NCBI GenBank assembly: GCA_025603075.1
Contig: MU626336.1
Span: forward strand, 1-64,000
Direction of reading: 5' to 3'
Source: Neoconidiobolus thromboides FSU 785
Lineage: Eukaryota > Entomophthoromycota > Entomophthoromycetes > Entomophthorales > Neoconidiobolaceae
DNA length: 64,000 bases
Shown here: one piece after another, positions 1-11,197 of the stretch
How positions within the stretch are numbered: position 1 is the first letter of the stretch
Layout of the letters: every line of letters begins with the position of its first letter
Translations under genes and position numbers: made by a program
The notes under the pieces: generated by a model
The model's database searches: none
Told to the model about the DNA's origin: nothing
Seen by the model: the letters and a program-made list of their open reading frames with translations, nothing else

Positions 1-573
1 TTTGCAGTGGAATCTTCCATGTCAAGGGTTCTTCCAGCTACCTATAAACTAACCCCATCTCAATCCGGTTTAACTTTCGTACCATTAGGTATAGGTAGTA
101 TTTTAGGAAACCTTATTGGTGGAAAGGCATCTGATATGTCATACCAAAAATACAAAGCTATCAATAATGGAAAAGATCCCCATCCTGAAGTTAGATTTTA
201 TGGCTTATGGTCAGGGTCATTTATCGAAGTGACCGGTTTATTAATGACTGCTTGGTTTGTTACTTTTAAATTACATTTAGCCTCTGTCTTGGTTGGTGGA
301 TTCCTCATTGGATTAGGAAATACAATGTCAGTTATCTCTTGTTCAAGTTATTTGGTGGATGTTTTTCCTGATTATGCTAGCTCTATTGCAGCATGTTTTA
401 GTGCATTCCAACTAATGGTTAGTGCTATACTTATTGCTGTAAATGGTACCATATTAAACAAATTAACTTATGGCGGTGGCATTACGTTATATGCTTGTCT
501 TTGTTTCTGTGTTACAATAACGATATTTTTAATGTTCTATAAGGGAGAAAGCATCAGAAAAAAATTCAGTTAG
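1..573 (+). CDS. MFS transporter, DHA1-type (5'-truncated by window edge)
   Basis: This is the C-terminal half of a 12-TM major facilitator transporter; the reading frame is open from base 1, so the gene starts outside the window. The visible part begins FAVESSMSRV, which lines up with about residue 275 of the complete paralog at 3873-5285, and ends with the shared tail YKGESIRK. Several hydrophobic helices and the conserved stretch ISCSSYLVDVFPDYASSIAA are present. No intron is seen, as in the paralog. The family (DHA1, drug:H+ antiporters of the plasma membrane) exports small toxic or metabolic molecules; the substrate cannot be read from the sequence. The two copies are so alike, and so oriented, that a tandem duplication is the simplest explanation. 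Confidence 0.9.
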   Translation, partial: FAVESSMSRVLPATYKLTPSQSGLTFVPLGIGSILGNLIGGKASDMSYQKYKAINNGKDPHPEVRFYGLWSGSFIEVTGLLMTAWFVTFKLHLASVLVGGFLIGLGNTMSVISCSSYLVDVFPDYASSIAACFSAFQLMVSAILIAVNGTILNKLTYGGGITLYACLCFCVTITIFLMFYKGESIRKKFS

Positions 574-1089
574 TACACCAAAGTTCAATGTTTATTTCAT
601 TATTTTTAAATAGTCTGGAATAACTTCAAATTTTATCATGCTATAAATAAACAGTTGCCTCTTATAACAAAGTAAGACCTGATATATATTTAATTTCTTA
701 CTTCTCTTCAATAAACTAATTTTCATTAAATATCACTAATATCACAATTTATTCAACTTTTCATGAGTAATAATCAGGCTTTCTTATGTATAAATATATA
801 TTAACTGGTTATTTAACGTTTTGTTACTGATTCCATATTTCAATGAAAAATCAATGTTTAAATTGATGGTTGAGTATAAAATTAAAATATATGCCTAATT
901 CAAATACTAGGATTAACAAGAAATCGAATATCGCTCATGAACGTCTATTATAGCGGAAGCTGAGGCAAAAATTAATTACTTTTTGTAGCATAGAATTTTT
1001 TTGAGCAACTGAATTTTGCAATCTCAAAATGACGTCATCGTTTTAAATAGCTTGAGTGAAATTCAACTGTTTTGATAGGTTGAATTTAT

Positions 1090-1190
1090 AAGTGGTATTT
1101 TTCATTTCATCTTCTCTTACATTTTTAGGCGCTACTTGAGTGGACAAATCGTATGTAAAATCCTTAAACAAAAAAATATACCACCCCATA
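1090..1190 (-). mobile_element. MITE-like ~100 bp element, copy A (degenerate)
   Basis: This matches the reverse complement of the repeat family: the core reads GGCGCTACTTGAGTGGACAA and is followed by a TTAAACAAAAAAATA stretch and a CACCCCATA end. The left terminus is mutated to GTGGTATTTTTC, so the copy is old. Confidence 0.6.
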
Positions 1191-1231
1191 GTTATTTTTA
1201 AAGAGTTTAGCTAAAATTTTCGTAGATAAAT

Positions 1232-1336
1232 GTGGTGATGTTTTTTTTTGGCTTTGTCACTTTTTCCATCCTTTAAGCGCTATTTAGGCGAAAAAGCCAT
1301 TAATAAAATTATTAAACACAAAAATACGCCCCATAT
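1232..1336 (-). mobile_element. MITE-like ~100 bp element, copy B
   Basis: This copy is in reverse orientation. It runs from GTGGTGATGTTTTTTTTTGG through the central AAGCGCTATTT to a GCCCCATAT end. It lies only 40 bp from copy A, in the same orientation. Confidence 0.75.
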
Positions 1337-1509
1337 GTTTTTCTAATAAGATCAAGTGTGGTGTTGAGATCACCAGAATTTGCCTCAAAATGGTGTAATA
1401 AATATCCAACCTAATACACTACCATGGAGTAATTTATAGTTGATACTCTATACATTTACTCGTGAGACTTGTGCTATTTTAGTTATGAAATTCATTCACT
1501 ATCTTTAAA

Positions 1510-1842
1510 TGCCTAGGTTATTTTTTAACGAACAAATTTCTTTGATTGCTTTTACTGCTTCGCTACAAGATTCTTCTGGAGCAAAATAGTTACTCTCTAT
1601 ATAAAAATGAAGGCTAACTTATTATAACCATACAATCGGAATCAATATCAACGCTTTTGATCCAAGAAGTTGCAATTGGTGTATATATTGAATGAAACTC
1701 GTCCATTAAATCTTCACCTTGCTATTACACATTACCAGATTCCATCGCTTCTAAACAAAGTCGATATGTAGCGCCTGAAGAGCTAGCATTATAGTCATAA
1801 ATGTATTTTAGCTCTTTACATCGATTTGATTTTAGCATACCT
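1510..1842 (-). pseudogene. Possible decayed small coding sequence
   Basis: On the minus strand a coding-like stretch begins GMLKSNRCKELKYIYDYNAS, hits two adjacent in-frame stops (TAA TAG), reopens in the same frame (EDLMDEFHSIYTPIATSWIK) and then changes frame to a Cys-containing end (EESCSEAVKAIKEIC). Amino-acid content looks protein-like rather than random AT-rich translation. The MLK...C pattern at the start and the C-x-E-x-VK pattern near the end loosely recall the small secreted-protein remnants at 8.9, 21.8 and 23.7 kb, so it may be a distant member. No intact gene can be built from it and the function is unknown. Confidence 0.3.
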
Positions 1843-2807
1843 TGAAGAATACGTACTTGTATTTAGATAGCACGTGATACAAATTAAGAATCGGTCCTAT
1901 GACCAGCGTCAAAAGATAAAGATGGTTATCAACTCTAAGTTTAATTTTTTTACTATAGGAGCGAATAGATTCTGATAAAAAATCCATTTCTAAAATTTTT
2001 CATAGTTTGGTCTTATTTCGCCTAAATTGAGATCCACTTATCCAATACAAATCTAAACGCAAATAGTTTTATACGAATTTATAATTATATATAAAGATTG
2101 ATACAAAAATGTGAACAAATTGAATTAAAGGAATGGTCCAAAAAATCCACAGAAATACTTTTATTGAGTTTGCTCATTTCAGATATTTATATGCCAGTTA
2201 ATATCTCGACTAAGATTTGTGGAATCTTTTAAGCTGAAGCAAAATTAATCTCACTATTAAACCTGAATTGTATAAACTATATATCATTAAGAGACTTCAA
2301 ACCATATTATTATCTCTGATATAGATTTAAAGCTTTTTGAGAATAAAGTCTAGTGTTTCTATAAATGAAAATGATATAAGAAAACTTCAGCTTAAATAGT
2401 TGAAAACTTTGGTAAGTTATGCATTTGCTAACTCCTATAACTATGCAAATATAAGTTAATAGTAAAGTTTAAAATCTAGTAATGTATTTGAGATATGTTC
2501 AAAACTTACAAAGTTATAACTAAGTTATCACATTGATTCCTTTTATATTTGTTTACAATCTATAGGTATTTTCTGAGTTTTGAAAATTAATTTGTCTATT
2601 TTGGAAATCTTTCAAGCTTAAAAGTTTAAGCTTTTGCAGTTTAAAATTTCTCTGTTCTAGATCAAGAAACCAACAATAGATCTATTCAAAAAATGATCAA
2701 GTAAGGGAATTTATTAAACATCTTTAACTATCTCATAAGATGGCTAGTAAATCACTTCGATAGCACTTCACATAAATATTCTGCTGAAACATTTATTTCA
2801 TTTCCTA

Positions 2808-2911
2808 TAAACGGAGCTGTTTTTTTGGTCTCATTGTTTTTCCATTTTTTAAGCGCTATTTGAGTGGAAAGATTGTAGTAAAGTTCTTGAACAAAAAAAC
2901 ACATCCCCATG
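2808..2911 (-). mobile_element. MITE-like ~100 bp element, copy C
   Basis: Reverse-orientation copy with a well-kept core (TTTTTAAGCGCTATTTGAGTGG) and right end (ACATCCCCATG). The left terminus has decayed to AACGGAGCTGTTTTTTTGG. Confidence 0.75.
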
Positions 2912-3872
2912 TACTATTTATAAAATATAATGGACGTTTTTTTAAATATAGTTTGTTTTTTAAGTATTCACGAGATAGTACTAATAAAAGCTCGAATTTC
3001 GTAGAATAACTGAAGATACTAGACGTAGGAATTAGATAAAATTCATTTCCCTAAGCCTTTCTAAAAAAGCTATAGATTTTATTGAAACTTTTATCAATGA
3101 AAAAATGTTAATACCTTTCGTTTACTTTCCTTTTAATTAGTACACTCATTATCTAATAGGTATAGTAACTTTTGAGCTATAATAGCTCTATTTTGAAACT
3201 TCAACCCTTCAAGCGAGGTAAAATAAAATTTATGGTTATGCTATTGTTGGTAGATAATTAAAAAGTGGTGAGTATTAATCCAGAATAAGATATTGGTCAT
3301 TGTAGAATAAATAAATAAAATATTTCTTATGAAAAGTAAAAAATCTTTGAATAGTGGTATAAACATAGCAAAAACTCTATTCATCTTCGTCCAAATAACC
3401 TTCCTTTTTAATTCAGCATGACTATAAAATATATTTTCAGTAAAATACTAAAATAATTTACACCAATAATATTTTTGAAGGACTTGGCGCTTTTGTCAGG
3501 AATTGGAATACCAAGATTAAAATAAAACCTAAAAAGACAATAATTATGAAAGTGTGATACCAATCATGTAATAGCCTTTTGCAGAACTGAGTTGCTGTAT
3601 TACTAATATTAATAGGCCGATTGTCCTTTGATCGAAACTAAATAAAGTAAATTATTGTATTGATAATAAAAAAATCAAGCAAGCGCGATCATTGGCTGTT
3701 CTAATCTTTGTAGTTTTTTTTATTAGAAATCCAAACTATCCGGAAATCGGTTACCATGAAATCATAATTTATTATTACAAAGCATCTATACCCCAGTGTA
3801 TATTAATTGAGGACAAAAATGAAAATTTTATTTACTTTCTTTTTGATTGAATAATCCTATAGTTTAATAAAA

Positions 3873-5285
3873 ATGAATGAAGTTTCAAAGCCATCAAATA
3901 CCATAGTTATGGATGAAAAGATAGAGGATAGCAAACTAGAATTAGGTAGTACTGCTGAAGAAAATTCAGTACAATATTCAAAATTCCGCAGGAGTATTAT
4001 ACTCTTAGTTATTGCCTTTGCCGCTATTTTAGCACCATTATCCTCAACAATTTATTTTCCAAGTCTTGGGGAAATAAGAGAAGAACTTGTAACAACGGAC
4101 TTATTAGTCGATATATCCATTTCTGTTTATATGCTTACATTAGGCCTTGCACCATTAGTTTGGGGTGGAATGGCAGACAGATTTGGTAGAAAAGGTGTAT
4201 TTTTAGTTACCCAGGTTATATTTACAATTGGAAATATTGGTTGTGCTTTATCTAACAGTATAGGACTTTTGATAGCAATGAGAATAATTCAAGGTATAGG
4301 TGCATCTGCTCCTATTGTAACTGGTATAGGCACAATTACTGATATTTTCCCAAGACAAGAGCAAGGCTTTGCAATGTCAGTATTTTTTGTAGGTCCATTA
4401 GTAGGGCCAGTAATAGGACCAATTATTGGTGGCTTCTTGTTTGATGCTTTTGGTTGGAGATCTACTTTTTGGACTTTAACCATTTTAGGAGGAATTCTTT
4501 TAGTTGCATCTGTCTTTTTACTACCAGAAACTCTGGCAAAATCAGCTAAACAAGAATTTCCGATAAAAATAACTTTAAAACCTTTAAGGATTCGCAAAGG
4601 TGGTAAAATGTTTAACCCGCTTTCACCATTGGGATTTTTAAGATTTCCTATTGTTGTTATACCTTGTATTTGCATTGCTATCACTTTTGGAACTTTTTTT
4701 GCAGTGGAATCTTCCATGTCAAGAGTTTTCCCATCTACTTATAATTTAACTGCATCTCAATCTGGATTAACTTTTATACCATTGGGCGTAGGTAGTATTT
4801 TAGGAAATCTTCTTGGTGGAAAGATATGTGATAGATCATTTCGAAGATTCAAAGCTAAGAATAATGGTAACGATCCTAGACCAGAAGTCCGATTTTATGG
4901 TTTATGGTCAGGATCCTTAATTGAAGCAGCTGGTTTATTAATGACAGCTTGGTTCGTCACATATCAATTCCCATTAGCAGCCTCTTTAACAGCAGGGTTT
5001 TTAATTGGATTTGGAAATACAATGTCGATTATCTCTTGTTCAAGCTATCTTGTTGATAACTTCCCAGATTATGCTAGCTCGATTGCAGCTTGCTTTAGTG
5101 CATTTGAAATGGTAATTACTGCTATAATTACTGCTATAAATGCCCTTATATTAGATGGCTTGGGTTACGGGGGAGGTATTACATTGTATGCCTGCCTTGT
5201 TTTATGTGTTACTATAACTATATTTTTGATGTATTATAAGGGAGAAAGTATTAGAAAAAGATTTGGTCCATATAATTCAGCTTAA
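3873..5285 (+). CDS. MFS transporter, DHA1 drug:H+ antiporter type
   Basis: A complete, intronless 470-residue major facilitator protein of usual DHA1 length. A hydrophilic N-terminus of about 40 residues is followed by 12 predicted helices with a longer central loop around residues 225-250. Diagnostic stretches are APLSSTIYFPSL in TM1, WGGMADRFGRKG (the loop 2-3 motif), IQGIGASAPIVTGIGTITD in TM4-5, GPLVGPVIGPIIGGF (antiporter motif C region) and LPETL at the end of TM6. The family exports small molecules across the plasma membrane in exchange for protons; the fungal QDR/DTR group is the closest match from memory, but substrate is not inferable. It lies downstream of a near-identical paralog and converges with a third at 5869-7443. 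Confidence 0.93.
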   Translation: MNEVSKPSNTIVMDEKIEDSKLELGSTAEENSVQYSKFRRSIILLVIAFAAILAPLSSTIYFPSLGEIREELVTTDLLVDISISVYMLTLGLAPLVWGGMADRFGRKGVFLVTQVIFTIGNIGCALSNSIGLLIAMRIIQGIGASAPIVTGIGTITDIFPRQEQGFAMSVFFVGPLVGPVIGPIIGGFLFDAFGWRSTFWTLTILGGILLVASVFLLPETLAKSAKQEFPIKITLKPLRIRKGGKMFNPLSPLGFLRFPIVVIPCICIAITFGTFFAVESSMSRVFPSTYNLTASQSGLTFIPLGVGSILGNLLGGKICDRSFRRFKAKNNGNDPRPEVRFYGLWSGSLIEAAGLLMTAWFVTYQFPLAASLTAGFLIGFGNTMSIISCSSYLVDNFPDYASSIAACFSAFEMVITAIITAINALILDGLGYGGGITLYACLVLCVTITIFLMYYKGESIRKRFGPYNSA

Positions 5286-5868
5286 AAGCTAGTATATCTT
5301 TTTTAAATTTAATTATTATAAAACTGAAATTTATTGTTATAATTAATAAAAGTTAAATAATTTACATAACTATCTTGTTTACAGGTTAATTATTGATTTA
5401 GGTAGCAACTACTACCTTTTATTTTGTTTTATTTTTTACAAATGAAATTTAACTATTATAGGAAACATTAGGTATACGACATCAATTAATTTAAGGGATA
5501 TTATGCCTCTTTATTAATTTTAATTGAAATTAGGTTGTTAATTAATTCTTTAATTGATAATGAAAATAGAATTGTATTTAATGCTACGTAAATTTATACC
5601 ATTTTGCAAACATTATTAACTGTAATAATGTTTTAAAGCTGTATTACAATTAGTAATTTTAGATAGGAATACATTCAGTAAACTGTCAACTAGCATTAAT
5701 TATCGTATTATCATATTAAACATTATAATTTCATTATCTAGATTTAAAAAAACGAAATCAAATAAGAAACTAAATAAGATGATTCCCAGAATTTATTAAC
5801 TAAACTTAATCATTTGAATGATTAACAATTAAACTTAAGAAGAAAGGTATGTGATCAAAAGAGTTTCA
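5286..5868. other. Convergent intergenic spacer between two MFS genes
   Basis: This AT-rich spacer lies between two convergent stop codons and must contain both 3' UTRs. No repeat element or other structure is visible. Confidence 0.6.
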
Positions 5869-7443
5869 TTAATTATTAGGACCAAATCTATTTCTAAGGT
5901 AAACCCCTTTATAAATTAAGCTAATTAGAGTTAAACAAACAATAAAACACATAGCAGCCCAAAAAGTAAATGCCCAACCAAAACTGATAGCTTCAATTAA
6001 TGGAGTATTAATAGCGGTAACAATGGCTGTAAATATTAATTCGACACAAGAATAACAAGCTGCAATTGAAGAAGCATAATTTGGAAAGATATCGACCAAA
6101 TAATTACTAAGTCCAATTAAACTAGATGTATTTCCAATACCAACGATCATATTACCCACTAAGGTTGCCCATAAATTAAATTTATATTCTAAAAACCAAC
6201 CATATAACAAATGACCAGCTAAAATTATAAGTGATCCAATCCATAATAAATGTAATCGAACTTCAGGTTGCGGTGTTCCTTTTTTTTCTGCTCTTCTATA
6301 TGTTAAATCTGATATCCTTCCAGCTACTAAATTACCAAGTATGGAACCAATTCCTAAAGCAACAAATGTGAGCCCTACTTGAGACGAATTCAATTCATAA
6401 ATCGTAGCCATAGCTCTAGATTGTGATGATTCCACAGCAAAAAAAGAACCAAATACCAAAGAGATACAAAATACAGCAAGTATAACTACTGGGTATTTTA
6501 AAAATCCTAATGGGAAAAGTGGATTAAAAATAGGCCCATCTCTTTTAATTGAAAATGGGCTCAATGTAAATTTATATGGCGGTTTTTGAAACGATGCCAA
6601 TGGTAAGGTTTCTTTCAATAAAAATAGGGAACTTATTAATAAAATTCCTCCTAATATAGCTAGAGTCCAAAAGCAAGACCTCCAGCCTAAATATTGATTT
6701 AGAAATCCACCTATGATAGGACCTAAATTATTGAAATTATATTAATAATACACTCGAACATCTTTGATGATTCACTTACCTATCACTGGACCAACTAAAG
6801 GACCAAGGAAAAAAATAGACAAAGCTGAGCCACGCTCATTTCTTGGATATAAATCAGTGATAGTACCCACCCCAGTAACAATGGGAGCAGAAGAACCAAT
6901 GCCTTGGATCATTCTTAATACGATTAGAGCATTTATATTTGTTGATAAAGCACAACCAATATTACCACAAGTATAAATCACTTGAGATATTATATAAACA
7001 TTACGACGCCCATAGCGATCAGATAAACCTCCCCATATCAATGGCTAATTGATGAAAAAAACAGGGTCAATGTAATTAAAGTGGTATTCCAATATAAAAC
7101 TTACAAATAATCCTAAACAAAGCATGAATACAGAGATGGTAGCGTCTACTAAAGAAGCTGTTGTATTTAACTCCTCTTTAATTACTTCAAGGGAAGGAAA
7201 CTAATTAAATTTAGAACTTTTAAATTGGAATTAATTAATTGAAATTACATAAATGGTTGAAGATAAAGGCGATAAGATGGCTGAAACAGATACTAAAATT
7301 AGCATCAAACTACGTCTTAATTTACTAAACCTTTTGTATTGCTCTTCTTCAGCAGTTTCTTCACAAGTTATTTTTGGCTCTAATCCCCAATCTTCTAACT
7401 CTTTCATGCTCATTTGATCTTTATCCATTTGATCTTTATCCAT
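5869..7443 (-). CDS. MFS transporter, DHA1-type, four exons
   Basis: Joining minus-strand exons 7443-7249, 7200-7105, 7044-6780 and 6722-5869 gives a continuous 469-residue protein, almost the same length as the 3873-5285 paralog. The joins restore family motifs: STIY|FPSLEVIKEEL, LGLF|PLIWGGLSDRYGRR and GPVIG|PIIGGFLNQYLGW. All three introns have GT-AG ends and are 48, 60 and 57 nt. The N-terminus carries a short repeated MDKDQ. The protein is clearly homologous to the other two MFS genes here but more diverged, and unlike them it has introns. It should be a plasma-membrane H+ antiporter of unknown substrate. Confidence 0.9.
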
Positions 7444-8474
7444 TTCTATTATTATTAATATGCTTGATTTTCAAATTAATAAAAAAACAAAAAAAATAAA
7501 ATTCATCAACTTTCAAGTTTATTAAGAACAAGAACCTTAAGGTTTTAATAGAATCGAATTTTTTTAAATTTCATCAATTTTTTCGGAGATTGCGCGTACT
7601 ATCCGCTTTCATGAGATTCAAACTATCCTTAATTTGGTTAAGGAGGGGTGCTAATCTCAATGTTTAGCCAGAAAATTTAAAAATTTCTAGTTGCAATTTA
7701 ATTATTAATTTTACTAAATCTATTTTTAACTAAAAATATTATTTGCTTACGATTCGCAATTTATTTTGATTGGCTAAGTATTAAGTTCTCGACTGAAGTT
7801 AATAAATTTTATAGTTTTATAAGAATTGAATTTTAATGAGCATTAATATATATACTATTAAAAAATAACATAAATAGATCGAAGTTTGCCCCGAGGTTCA
7901 ATTATTTTCCGAGTTATTGGAAATAGTTGATTGTTTTAGCATTGAATCTTATAAGTAATATTTTTTTGCTGATATTATGAATTAGTGCTATAAATTATAT
8001 AAGAATTTTTCATAAACGTTTGTAACTTATGCTATACCAATTTTTCTTTTAGCAAGTGTCAATATATACAAAGTTTCTTCGTAATACTAAATTGGGTTTA
8101 AAAAACTTCAGGTAAGTCATTTGCAATTAGTTTTATAAACTTTAATATATGGCAAATTGTTTTTTTAACATCTAAAAAATTATTAAAAGTTTCTAAAAAA
8201 ACTTCTATTTAAAAGGAAATTATGAGGTAAATAGTTTTAAAAAATTTCAGGGTGCTCTTTCTATTTTCATATAGAAAGTTGGACTTTTTTAATGATACAA
8301 CTTTCCTTGCCCCTCACCTGGTTTTACAACACCTTTATCTCTTTTTATTTTTTCTTTCATAAATAAATATATAGAGATTGTTTAGCTGACTCTTCTAAAA
8401 TCCAAAAAAACGTGTTATTATAAATTATTTGTTAATATATAAAGAATAAACTTAATCTACCTTTAAAAATCCTA

Positions 8475-8578
8475 ATATGAAGGATGTTTTTGGTTTTAGC
8501 CTTTTTTCCGTTTTTAAGTGCAAATTGCGAGAAAAAATTATTAGTGAAATTATTAAACAAAAAAATATATCTCCATAT
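8475..8578 (-). mobile_element. MITE-like ~100 bp element, copy D
   Basis: Reverse-orientation copy, diverged but alignable from end to end: ATATGAAGGATGTTTTTGG at one end, CTCCATAT at the other, and TTTTTAAGTGCAAATTGCGAG in place of the usual central palindrome. Confidence 0.65.
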
Positions 8579-8752
8579 TTTGCCTATTATCTTGAAAATA
8601 AGAAAGATCATTATTTTTTTCATTAGTTTCATTGATACAATTACTACTTTTAATAGGTTTATAAGGATTTTCACTTATCTCAACATTTTGGATAACCCAA
8701 TTTATAAATAATTTCTATATAATTGGTAACATTTATAAAGCAAGCAATAAGT

Positions 8753-8858
8753 ATATGGGGATGTATTTTTGTGTCTAGGAATTTTGCTGACAATTTTTCC
8801 ACTCAAATAGCGCTTGGAAGGTGAAAAAAGTAATGAAGCTAAAAAAACATCCACATAT
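8753..8858 (+). mobile_element. MITE-like ~100 bp element, copy E
   Basis: Well-preserved forward copy. It begins ATATGGGGATGTATTTTTGTG, contains TTTTTCCACTCAAATAGCGC, and ends AACATCCACATAT. Both flanks read TA, as expected for a TA target-site duplication. It sits about 15-20 bp beyond the last recognisable codon of the secreted-protein remnant at 8875-9135. Confidence 0.85.
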
Positions 8859-8874
8859 AATTTTTATGAATAAT

Positions 8875-9135
8875 GCTATCAAATAAGCTTTTAACTATTT
8901 CTTTACATATAGGATCATTGCTTTCCCGAGCTACTATACAAGTTACATTAGAAGTTGTGAGTCCTTGTAGTGTGAAGTTACAAAAGCACGCATACCCTTT
9001 TTTCAATGTTTTTCTAGTACTAGTTGATTTTCCAAAACCTTCAATTGTACAACCAAAGTTATAAGATATTAATCATGGTTTTTCAACTATTAAACTTAAA
9101 ATTACAGCTGTTGTTAAAAACTTTGTTATTTTCAT
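8875..9135 (-). pseudogene. Remnant of small secreted cysteine-containing protein, copy 1
   Basis: On the minus strand an ATG at 9135 starts MKITKFLTTAVILSLIVE, a good signal-peptide shape (basic start, hydrophobic core). A stop and a frame change follow. The reading then continues with CTIEGFGKSTSTRK, LKKGYACFCNF, and a segment with NVTCIVARESNDPICKEIVK before running toward repeat copy E. The same order of motifs occurs in two other decayed copies at 21.4-22.0 and 23.3-23.9 kb, which shows this is a real gene family and not a chance frame. Expected product: a secreted protein of roughly 100-200 residues with a few cysteines. The family is not one I recognise. Confidence 0.55.
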
Positions 9136-10648
9136 CTTCGTGTTTTTTCTTAGTATTTCTAATAAACGATATTGCTGCCTTTTATACTACTTTATATTAT
9201 TTGCACTTTGTAGTTCTACAAACTTGAATACTTGACATCTACTTTAAAATTCAATATAGAAGTTTTGATATAGGTTTTACTCAATTTGATGGAATTTTTC
9301 TATACTTTTTCTTTGAATGATCGCAAAATAATAAGATAATTTAAATACAAATTTAATAAAGTTCATAGCATTTTAGTTTATAAGCTAAATAAAGATACAG
9401 ATAATTAATTAATTTATATCCGTCTTGTATTTACACTATCACACTAGAAGCGCCTATTGTTGATACTTTATAATAAAATAGGTATATATTTGAAATTGGT
9501 TTATAGAAGGAAAAATGCAATTGTTTAGTGCATTTTTTATCATTTTACCTTATATATTAGTATTAATACTAACCTTTATTTATATTTATATTTATATTTA
9601 TTGTTCTATAGTAAGTACTTTGTATATGCTAGTTTAACCCAAGGTTCGATTATTTTTAGAGTTGATTATTATTAGTATAGTAAGCATAAGGGCTGTGAAA
9701 TCGGCTATTATTATTCAAGGTTAAGGTAAAAGCATGGACATAAGCCTTCATCATAATCATGAGATTTTGTGTTATGTTCTCAAGTTACATTAAACTCCTG
9801 CTCTTAAAATTAACTGTCACAATCAATGCTTCCGTCTCATTGCTTGATATTTAGATTGGATTTGACGAATTATAATTTCAAATCGTAAAGTTTAACTTGT
9901 GACAACCTAAAAAAGATGGGACTAAGTTAAAATATTGTATAGCATTTGTGTGTCTCCCATTATACGTCTATTTATCCTTCCGCTTCATCCATTCTATTTA
10001 TTCTATGGACCTTCATTGAATTTTTATTATTCCTTAACAATAAAGTATTTGAAAGCTTTACTTTTTCACCGTTTTTGAATAAGGTGCACGGGAACAGTTT
10101 TTTATTCTAGTGTTTGTTAAGAGATATTTTTTTGAAGCTTCCTATGTTCAATAAAAATGGATAAAGTAATAACATCATAAGAATATTTATTTATTGGTTT
10201 TATAAAATAATTATTATTAAGTTGAATATTTATTCAAATTTTAACCGATATGTTGAATTTGTTTATATTGAATATTGATTGAAAGATAAAATTGACTTTA
10301 AACAATCATAGAAAAACTACTTAAACGATATTTATTAGCTCCCGTTACCTTTTGTCCTTAATTTCCTTCATCATTATATAACTTTTTATAGTGTAAAATA
10401 GGCCATGGTTTTTATACAGATAAATAAATGAAAAAGAATTATTTATTATAATAAATTTGCATAAAAATAATAACAAAAACTATGAAAATTCATTTTATAT
10501 AAATTGCCATTAAAAAATAATCAAAGATATAACTTTTATTTGAAATAAAACTTTAAATTGGATGATCTTCAATATTAACAGTAATAATTAGAAGTGAACT
10601 TGACAAAAAAGTGGCTAAAACAAAATAGTAAAAAGTTCGATAAAAAAG

Positions 10649-10754
10649 ACATGGGGATGTATTTTAGGTTTAAGAATTTTACTAATAAAATTTCCACTCA
10701 AATAGTGTTTAAAAGATAGAAAAAGTGATGAAGCCAAAAAAAACATTCCCATAT
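10649..10754 (+). mobile_element. MITE-like ~100 bp element, copy F
   Basis: Forward copy running from ACATGGGGATGTATTTTAGG to AACATTCCCATAT, with the inner TTTCCACTCAAATAGTG and a mutated centre. Confidence 0.82.
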
Positions 10755-11197
10755 CTATTTTTATTCATTTTTAATTAGAACAATTAAAAATAAGAGAAGG
10801 TCATAATAGTAATAAAAGTTGAAAAAATAAACTATTAACAATAAATTGTATAGTATATTTATTTATAACAATATCAAACTAGAGTTTTGCAAATTTCTCA
10901 ACTCAATTAAAATAATTATTACTAAATTTTAATTTTAAAAAAGGAAAGGAAAATTAAGTTTTGAAACATTAATCGAAGATCGAAAATTTAATAAAAGGCC
11001 CAAATTAGAAAAAGTGATAAAAACAAAACGGTCTATTTACAAAATAATAGTCGATCAATTGTAATAAAATTCAATAAAAAAACTCATTCACTTTAACATA
11101 CTATCAAAAATAATAAACATTATTATTATTCATTTTATTAAATTTCTATTTACTTTCTTTTACTATTGTTTTTCTTTTTTTTACTTGAATATTATTA

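Larger units (their letters stand above)
574..3872. other. 3.3 kb intergenic region between MFS paralogs
   Basis: No intact gene is visible. The stretch holds three degenerate copies of the ~100 bp inverted-repeat element (1090-1190, 1232-1336, 2808-2911) and a possible decayed coding segment on the minus strand near 1510-1842. The remainder is AT-rich sequence without recognisable structure. Confidence 0.6.
7444..11197. other. 3.7 kb gene-poor spacer
   Basis: No intact gene is seen. It holds two inverted-repeat elements (8475-8578, 8753-8858), a remnant of a small secreted-protein gene on the minus strand (8875-9135) and a third element at 10649-10754. Short open frames near 8.4-8.7 kb overlap the repeat and have no protein character. 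Confidence 0.6.

Noticed and set aside
4289..4717. 142-codon open frame on the minus strand
   Set aside because: It is the antisense shadow of the intact MFS gene at 3873-5285, and its translation has no protein-family character.
8432..8711. Open frames of 75-80 codons on both strands
   Set aside because: They overlap mobile-element copy D and are AT-rich low-complexity translations.
9561..9605. TTTATATTTATATTTATATTTA-type tandem
   Set aside because: Simple AT-rich slippage repeat with no further structure.
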